From Alphaproteobacteria bacterium (GTDB taxonomy: Bacteria > Pseudomonadota > Alphaproteobacteria > Rickettsiales > JAIXRX01), in assembly GCA_027485005.1 (NCBI GenBank), contig JAIXRX010000048.1, forward strand, positions 1-12,870: DNA of 12,870 nt, in the 5' to 3' direction. Both the position numbers and the translations under genes were made by a program. This document shows positions 8,341-12,870 of the stretch, one piece after another. Each line of letters starts with the position of its first letter. The stretch's first letter is position 1. The notes under the pieces are model-generated. The model was not told where the DNA came from. It did not search any database and saw nothing but the letters and a program-made list of their open reading frames with translations.

Positions 8341-9317
8341 GGTGTGCGTTCACCTGCGCTAACATTGTTCGCATAGCTGCTAGTAAAATGGCCAATGGGG
8401 CCAGTGCCAGTCGGCGCTGAGTAGCCCGTGCCAGTCGCTAAATTATGATGCACATGCGCGATTGGAGGCTGAGCACCCTTCACATGCGCGGTGTGCGGCC
8501 CCACGACTGGCGGGTTTGTTGATATGGCCGTGTTAGATGGCGCTGAAAAAGGTGATACTGGAGTCGTTGAAACTGAATTGAATCCAGCCCCTCCTGCAAT
8601 TTCGCTGTTCGGCAGCGTCACCTGATTATGATGCACATTCCCAATCACTGGCGCTGAAAGATTGATAGCATCTCCTGTCGTCGTAGGCGCCGCACTCACC
8701 GTCGTTTGGCTAAAACCAACTTCACTCGTGGTTGACGGCGCGCTGAAAGTATTTGCTGTGACAGTATCAGGATGCGGAGCAGCCGATTCAACAATCGGCT
8801 TTGAATATTTAACATCTTGCGGCGCGCTATTGGTAATAGCAGCTGGATCATGATGCACCATGCCAGTTGTATTCATGTGTGGATGAGTCGCATATGTCGT
8901 GGTTGGCGCAGCTTCTGGTGCGCAATGTACACTACCTTTTGCCACATGCTTGAACCCACTGACCAATTCACCATAACCAAGCGATTGTTTTTCAGCAGCA
9001 ATCTTTTGCAAGGCGCTGTAAGCAGGAGTCCCCGCTTGAATATGTTGAAAAGGAACATCGGCGGCATGCGCTTTAATAAAAGCTGCTTGCAGCGCAGTGC
9101 TAATCGCCCCAGAGAAGTCAACATGCGGATTCGCTGCAGGGCGCGGCGTATTAGAAGCAATTTCCCCTGCAACTTTTTGAATTTCATTAAACACTGCCAC
9201 AGGCATTAATGTTTTAAGGGTGAGCTCTGCGCCCTCCGCTTTTTCATCCAAGGTAACCAAAATATTTTCACCACTTGGAATGGTATTGATACTGGCTGCA
9301 GTAATGATCTTCGACAT
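8337..9317 (-). CDS. Hypothetical protein with a His/Thr/Ser/Pro/Ala-rich repetitive tail
   Basis: I do not recognise this 326-residue protein. Residues 1-125 have ordinary composition, with alternating hydrophobic and charged residues that suggest a small folded domain. There is no signal peptide or membrane segment. From about 128 to the end the protein is low in charge (three Lys, one Arg) and rich in Thr, Ser, Pro, Ala, Asn and His. A VHH motif recurs at 154-156 (MVHHDPAA), 228-230 (NVHHNQVT) and 289-291 (HVHHNLAT), and SAP recurs at 164, 192, 221, 258 and 300, so the tail looks repetitive and disordered. There is one Cys, at 132. The start is well supported: GGAGG lies seven bases before the ATG. 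The stop overlaps the stop of the convergent sensor-like gene in the sequence CTAG. Reading frames on the opposite strand here are shorter and lack an RBS. Confidence 0.72.
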   Translation of the reverse strand: MSKIITAASINTIPSGENILVTLDEKAEGAELTLKTLMPVAVFNEIQKVAGEIASNTPRPAANPHVDFSGAISTALQAAFIKAHAADVPFQHIQAGTPAYSALQKIAAEKQSLGYGELVSGFKHVAKGSVHCAPEAAPTTTYATHPHMNTTGMVHHDPAAITNSAPQDVKYSKPIVESAAPHPDTVTANTFSAPSTTSEVGFSQTTVSAAPTTTGDAINLSAPVIGNVHHNQVTLPNSEIAGGAGFNSVSTTPVSPFSAPSNTAISTNPPVVGPHTAHVKGAQPPIAHVHHNLATGTGYSAPTGTGPIGHFTSSYANNVSAGERTP

Positions 9318-9324
9318 GGTGTTT

Positions 9325-9330
9325 CCTCCA
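9325..9330 (-). promoter_or_regulatory. Strong ribosome binding site of the His/Ser/Thr-rich protein gene
   Basis: Read on the - strand, TGGAGG lies seven bases before the ATG at 9315-9317. It is the closest match to the anti-Shine-Dalgarno sequence in the window and suggests efficient translation. Confidence 0.75.
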
Positions 9331-9353
9331 AAAGTTATTTTTGACTTGGAGGG

Positions 9354-9382
9354 AATATACGCGAAACAGGCCCTTCGCTTAA
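9354..9382 (-). promoter_or_regulatory. Candidate sigma-70 promoter for the His/Ser/Thr-rich protein gene
   Basis: On the - strand, TTAAGC (9382-9377) and TATATT (9359-9354) are separated by 17 bases. The -10 matches consensus at five of six positions and the -35 at three. The predicted start would leave a short leader of about 30 bases containing the strong RBS. This is a motif match only. Confidence 0.4.
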
Positions 9383-9403
9383 GCAGAGATTTGTTAAATT
9401 TTT

Positions 9404-9499
9404 GTGACAGTGCCTGTGCATTTCACTCCGTGGCGGCCTACTCCCGCCACATGAGTGTGGCTCAGGGCTGTTAAGCGCTACTGCGCTTTGGCATTTCAC
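9404..9499. other. Structured intergenic block with nested hairpins
   Basis: An outer inverted pair (GTGA plus TGCC at 9404-9414 against GGCA plus TCAC at 9490-9499) encloses two hairpins. The first pairs CACTC and GTGGCGG (9424-9436) with CCGCCAC and GAGTG (9444-9457), 12 pairs around CCTACTC with a small internal loop. The second is AAGCGC-TACT-GCGCTT (9473-9488). An alternative hairpin, GCCACA-TGAG-TGTGGC (9446-9461), competes with the first. The direct repeat GCATTTCACT occurs at 9418-9427 and 9491-9500. I recognise no known riboswitch or small RNA. It could be an end-of-transcript structure for parC, a small RNA or a palindromic repeat. Confidence 0.4.
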
Positions 9500-9511
9500 T
9501 TATAAGAAATC

Positions 9512-9635
9512 TGAATGGTTTTAATTTTGTTCTACAGTAGGCGTGCAAGGCGAAACGAGCGGAATGTAGCAGCGCTACATGAGCATCGATGAGTCCACCG
9601 CACAACAAACTGTAGGACGAAAGAAAAACCATTCA
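9512..9635. repeat. 124-bp palindromic element with 27-bp imperfect terminal inverted repeats
   Basis: The ends 9512-9538 and 9609-9635 are inverted copies matching at 23 of 27 positions, both beginning TGAATGGTTTT and finishing CTACAGT when read inward. Two of the four mismatches become G-U pairs in a + strand RNA. The centre holds a perfect 7-base hairpin, ATGTAGC-AGC-GCTACAT (9553-9569), so the whole element can fold as one long imperfect hairpin. It carries no gene. It stops one base before the parC stop codon (9637-9639). The form resembles a small non-autonomous mobile or palindromic repeat; a role in parC mRNA 3' end formation is also possible. No target-site duplication is clear. Confidence 0.6.
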
Positions 9636-9636
9636 C

Positions 9637-11865
9637 CTATTCGAAGATGTTAGAGCGAGGAAAACCTGCCGGCGGAATTTTTCCCACACCTGCGCGATTG
9701 CCAAGCCACGGACGCACATCCACTTCGTGGCGAATACGTCCGCCACCGAGTTGCCATGTCAAACCATCTGCCAGATTGAAAATTTTCACGTCTGACAAAT
9801 GCGCGCCTTGATATTTTTGCAGCGTCACACCTTGGCCTTTTTGCATGGTCGGAATTTGGTCGATTGGGAAGACCAGCAATTTGCGGTTAGTGCCGATCAC
9901 ACCCACGCTATCGCCTTCCACTGGCAAGCATCCAATCGCTTTTGCGCCATCCGCCAGCATCAACACTTGCTTGCCGCTTTTGGTTTGTGCCAGCACTTGT
10001 TTTTGTTCTACCACAAAGCCTTTGCCTACGCTTGACACCAGCAATAATTTTTCTTCTGGTTGATATGGAATCAGGGTCATGATTTCTTCTTCATTCCCCA
10101 TGTCCACCATCAAACGCACAGGCTCGCCAAAGCCCTTGCCGCGTGGCAATTTGTCGCAAGCCAGCGTGTAAAATTTTCCGTCTGACGCAAAGGCCAGCAG
10201 CTTGTCCGTTGTTTGCAAACGCAGCAGGAATTGCGCTTCATCGCCATCTTTGTATTTGGCATTCAGCGCATCGTCACCATGGCCTTTGAGCGCACGAATC
10301 CAACCCATTTTCGAGCACAGCACCGTAATCGGTTCTTTCTCAATAAAGGCATCCATGCTGATATCCATCTCCGCAGGAGCATCCGCAAGCTCAGAGCGGC
10401 GCTTGCCGTCTGGGTGTTTATTGCCAAACTGCGCCTTCATGGCTTTCACTTCTTCGCCAATCACTTCCAGCTGCAAATCTTCGCTTTTCAGCAAGGCTTG
10501 CAAGCCAGCTTTTTCAGCTTTCAACTCTTTATGCTCGCCTTTAATCTGCATCTCTTCCAGCTTACGCAATGAACGCAAACGCATGTTCAGAATCGCTTCG
10601 GCTTGCACATCGGTCAGGCCAAATTTCTTCATCATTTTTGGCTTGGGTTCATCTTCGCCACGAATAATCGCAATCAATTCGTCGAGGTTCAGATAGGCAA
10701 TCAACAAGCCTTCCAAAATTTCCATACGGCGCGTAATCACGTCCAAGCGATATTTCGAGCGGCGCACCAACACTTCCTGACGGTGGTCGAGGAAGGCTTG
10801 CAGCATGTCGCGCAGATTGTGCACGCGTGGCAGGCCGTCTTTTGTCAAGGCATTCAGATTCACCGAAAAACGCGTTTCAAGATCCGTCACTTTAAACAGC
10901 GATTCCATCAAAATTTCAGGCGCAACCAGTTTGTTTTTAGGTTCCAGTACCATGCGAATAGTTTCGGCGGATTCGTCGGCAATATTGCCCAGCAGTGGCA
11001 ATTTTTTATTGCGATAGAGCTCGGCCATTTTCTCAATCAAACGCGACTTTTGCACCTGATACGGAATTTCAGTTACGATGATTTGGTAGTTGCCGTGGGT
11101 GAGTTTTTCCACTTCCCATTTCGCACGCAAACGAATGCTGCCGCGGCCGGTTTCATAGGCTTTCAACATGCTTTCAGCTGATTCTACAATAATCCCACCG
11201 GTTGGGAAATCTGGCCCAGGCATGCGTTTGAGCAGCGTTTCAATGCTCGCGTTCGGCGTTTTCAGCAAATAAAGCAGCGCGTCACAAATCTCGCCCACAT
11301 TGTGGGGTGGAATGGACGTCGCCATACCCACCGCAATCCCTTCGGAACCATTCGCCAGCAAATTCGGGAATGCGGCTGGCAACACCAGCGGCTCTTCTTC
11401 CGAGCCATCATAAGTTGGGCGAAAATCTACCGTGTCCGCGTTCAAATCTTTCATCAACGCCATGGCCACATCGGTCAAACGCGCTTCAGTATAACGCATT
11501 GCAGCCGCATTATCGCCGTCAATAGAGCCGAAGTTGCCCTGCCCTTCCACCAGCGTGTAACGCACCGCAAAGGTCTGCGCCAAACGCACCATGGTTTCAT
11601 ACACCGCTGTGTCACCATGCGGGTGGTATTTACCGATCACGTCACCCACCACACGGGCGCATTTTTTATAACCCGAAGCAGGGTCGAGTTTCAATTGCAG
11701 CATCGCATACATCAAACGGCGATGCACCGGCTTCAAGCCGTCGCGCACATCCGGCAGCGAGCGAGAGGTAATGGTGGAAAGCGCATAAGCCAGATAGCGT
11801 TCGCCAATCGCGTCTTTAAAAGACACATCGTCAATCATCATATCTTGTGCGGGGGCTTTAGCCAT
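9637..11865 (-). CDS. parC: DNA topoisomerase IV subunit A
   Basis: ParC is the DNA breakage-reunion subunit of topoisomerase IV; with ParE it decatenates replicated chromosomes in an ATP-dependent reaction. The 742-residue protein begins with the GyrA/ParC catalytic core: LPDVRDGLKPVHRRLMYAM (about 37-55), the quinolone-region motif KYHPHGDTAVYE (79-90), and the catalytic tyrosine Tyr125 in MRYTEARL. The tower and coiled-coil region (about 340-490) contains the family signature QAEAILNMRLRSL (421-433). The C-terminal domain (about 500-742) is short and lacks a clear GyrA box, and the tail ends GFPRSNIFE. Together these favour ParC over GyrA. Thr86 stands where E. coli ParC has Ser80; Glu90 matches Glu84. 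The start has AAGGAAG six bases upstream. It follows recO by 24 bases on the same strand. Confidence 0.95.
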   Translation of the reverse strand: MAKAPAQDMMIDDVSFKDAIGERYLAYALSTITSRSLPDVRDGLKPVHRRLMYAMLQLKLDPASGYKKCARVVGDVIGKYHPHGDTAVYETMVRLAQTFAVRYTLVEGQGNFGSIDGDNAAAMRYTEARLTDVAMALMKDLNADTVDFRPTYDGSEEEPLVLPAAFPNLLANGSEGIAVGMATSIPPHNVGEICDALLYLLKTPNASIETLLKRMPGPDFPTGGIIVESAESMLKAYETGRGSIRLRAKWEVEKLTHGNYQIIVTEIPYQVQKSRLIEKMAELYRNKKLPLLGNIADESAETIRMVLEPKNKLVAPEILMESLFKVTDLETRFSVNLNALTKDGLPRVHNLRDMLQAFLDHRQEVLVRRSKYRLDVITRRMEILEGLLIAYLNLDELIAIIRGEDEPKPKMMKKFGLTDVQAEAILNMRLRSLRKLEEMQIKGEHKELKAEKAGLQALLKSEDLQLEVIGEEVKAMKAQFGNKHPDGKRRSELADAPAEMDISMDAFIEKEPITVLCSKMGWIRALKGHGDDALNAKYKDGDEAQFLLRLQTTDKLLAFASDGKFYTLACDKLPRGKGFGEPVRLMVDMGNEEEIMTLIPYQPEEKLLLVSSVGKGFVVEQKQVLAQTKSGKQVLMLADGAKAIGCLPVEGDSVGVIGTNRKLLVFPIDQIPTMQKGQGVTLQKYQGAHLSDVKIFNLADGLTWQLGGGRIRHEVDVRPWLGNRAGVGKIPPAGFPRSNIFE

Positions 11866-11871
11866 AATCTA

Positions 11872-11878
11872 CTTCCTT
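11872..11878 (-). promoter_or_regulatory. parC ribosome binding site
   Basis: On the - strand AAGGAAG ends six bases before the ATG at 11863-11865, in the short 24-base recO-parC spacer, which supports co-transcription with recO. Confidence 0.6.
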
Positions 11879-11889
11879 GAACTATTTTT

Positions 11890-12633
11890 TTATGATGCGG
11901 CGCGTTGTGATTTTTCTAAATGCTGCAACCAGCGCACACGTGCAGCGGGCAATTCACGGCCACTTGCCGCCACCAACCGCGCTTCAAGGAAATAGCCTGT
12001 CATCCGCAGCGCGTCAATGGTTTGTGCCACTGAAATCTCATGAATCGCAGGGTTTTTCAACAATTCTGGCAGCGCAAATAGCTTCTGGGCATAGGGCTCC
12101 CCTGCTTCAGCGCTTACTGCGCAGCCCGATTTAGGCGAAATATAGACCAGATTTTCGCGCGCACCCGTGGCCGCACATTGCTCTAAATCCAAACCAAATC
12201 CAGCATCTTTCAGCAGCGCATCTTCAAATCGCACATAGAGCGCCAGCCACCCTGCTCCACTGCCCATCAACGCTTCCAATAAATTTTCTAGCGCATGCAT
12301 GGTTTCGAGATGCGCTTCGCGCTCTCCAAAATATCGCTCAATCAACGCACAGGCAGAAAGCATGGCTTGCAATTTATCGCTATGTCCCATCACGCGCGCG
12401 GCCACTGGGTGTAGCATCTCTAGCGTCATCGTGCCGAGTTGTTCGGCAAGTCGCGCATGCCACTGCAGCTGCACATGGTTGCCCACCTGCAAATTACCAC
12501 GCTGCTTACTAGTCAGCCCTGCTTTTACCATACCCGCCAACACTCCATGACGGCGCGTAAAAACACGGCAAATTGCGTCACGCTCTGAAAACGGCAGCAC
12601 AGAAATCAAAATCCCTGTTTCGGTGAGTTGCAT
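11890..12633 (-). CDS. recO: DNA repair protein RecO
   Basis: RecO works with RecR (and RecF) to load RecA onto SSB-coated single-stranded DNA during gap repair. From the ATG at 12633 the protein is 247 residues. It has an N-terminal OB-fold opening MQLTETGILISVLPFSERDAI and typical motifs FTRRHGVLAGMVKAG, QVGNHVQLQWHARL and EQLGTM. An alpha-helical middle follows, then a C-terminal region ARENLVYISPKSGCAVS with AGEPYA, much like other alphaproteobacterial RecO. Only Cys153 and Cys171 remain near the place of the zinc ribbon found in some RecO proteins, so zinc binding is doubtful. The frame extends 15 codons further to a GTG at 12678, but that extension is Lys/Arg/Gln-rich, unlike RecO. The ATG has AAAGGA five bases upstream. 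The gene lies between era and parC, a common alphaproteobacterial order. Confidence 0.92.
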   Translation of the reverse strand: MQLTETGILISVLPFSERDAICRVFTRRHGVLAGMVKAGLTSKQRGNLQVGNHVQLQWHARLAEQLGTMTLEMLHPVAARVMGHSDKLQAMLSACALIERYFGEREAHLETMHALENLLEALMGSGAGWLALYVRFEDALLKDAGFGLDLEQCAATGARENLVYISPKSGCAVSAEAGEPYAQKLFALPELLKNPAIHEISVAQTIDALRMTGYFLEARLVAASGRELPAARVRWLQHLEKSQRAAS

Positions 12634-12638
12634 GAGAT

Positions 12639-12644
12639 TCCTTT
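12639..12644 (-). promoter_or_regulatory. Ribosome binding site deciding the recO start
   Basis: On the - strand AAAGGA lies five bases before the ATG at 12631-12633. This supports that ATG over the upstream GTG at 12678, which would add 15 residues outside the RecO fold. Confidence 0.6.
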
Positions 12645-12717
12645 GCGTTTGCTTCCGTTTGGCACTGCTGCACCTCACATGAAGCGGGCTGAAGGCTCAC
12701 TCGGTCTGCTGACCTCG

Positions 12718-12870
12718 TTACTTCTTGGCTTTAAATTCCAATCCAAAATGGTGATACGCCTCTGGCTGTTCGCGCCAATGCGGCTCGACCTTCACAAACA
12801 AATTTAAGCGCACTTTGCAATCCAGCGCTTTTTGAATATCGCGGCGCGCTTGAATACCAATCTCTTTAAT
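12718..12870 (-). CDS. era: GTPase Era, C-terminal fragment (5' end outside the window)
   Basis: Only the last 50 codons are present, in frame to the window edge. They read IKEIGIQARRDIQKALDCKV, then LNLFVKVEPHWREQPEAY, ending FKAKK and a TAA stop. This matches the end of the KH RNA-binding domain of Era, a GTPase that binds the 3' end of 16S rRNA and assists 30S subunit maturation. The G-domain is not in view, so integrity of the rest cannot be judged. The gap to recO is 84 bases with no clear terminator, so era, recO and parC are probably one operon. Confidence 0.88.
   Translation of the reverse strand: MKEIGIQARRDIQKALDCKVRLNLFVKVEPHWREQPEAYHHFGLEFKAKK

Noticed and set aside
8817..9209. 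130-codon frame on the + strand inside the His/Ser/Thr-rich protein gene
   Set aside because: It has no ribosome binding site, and its translation (rich in Cys, Trp, Arg and Met) looks unlike a protein, whereas the - strand frame is longer and has GGAGG.
10202..11880. Long open frames on the + strand opposite parC
   Set aside because: They are antisense to well-conserved ParC sequence, have unusual composition and no ribosome binding sites; they are shadows of the parC codon pattern.
12634..12717. Hairpin GGTC-TGCT-GACC in the era-recO gap as a terminator
   Set aside because: Only four base pairs and no T-tract on either strand; era and recO are more simply read as one operon.

Overview
This window looks like a chromosomal segment of an alphaproteobacterium. 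The ntrB-ntrC-ntrY-ntrX order and the reverse-strand era-recO-parC order are both arrangements I associate with that class. Base composition looks roughly balanced rather than GC-rich (not computed), so a lower-GC member is plausible. I cannot name the genus. There is no sign of phage, plasmid, transposase, tRNA, rRNA or CRISPR.

Left part (1-6346, + strand): two nitrogen-type two-component systems lie in a row. ntrB (5' end cut by the window edge) encodes a cytoplasmic PAS histidine kinase. After a 144-base gap comes ntrC, a sigma-54 activator with an intact GAFTGA loop. ntrY, a membrane HAMP-PAS histidine kinase, starts on the last base of the ntrC stop codon. ntrX follows after 177 bases; its AAA+ domain has lost the GAFTGA loop. 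A strong intrinsic terminator (6372-6412) closes this block.

Middle (6481-8340, + strand): a membrane sensor with the layout of a Cache/HAMP histidine kinase lies directly downstream of ntrX. Its phosphoacceptor histidine is a serine, and its G1 and G2 nucleotide-binding motifs are degraded. It appears to be an intact gene for a pseudokinase and is the most interesting gene here. It ends tail to tail, sharing a CTAG, with an unrecognised reverse-strand gene (8337-9317). That protein has a compact N-terminal part and a long His/Thr/Ser/Pro/Ala-rich tail with recurring VHH and SAP motifs.

Intergenic 9318-9636 holds more than a promoter. A multi-hairpin block (9404-9499) is followed by a 124-base element with 27-base imperfect inverted ends (9512-9635) that stops one base before the parC stop codon. 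This looks like a non-autonomous palindromic repeat or a structured 3' UTR.

Right part (9637-12870, - strand): era (C-terminal end only), recO and parC form a likely housekeeping operon for ribosome assembly, recombinational repair and chromosome decatenation.
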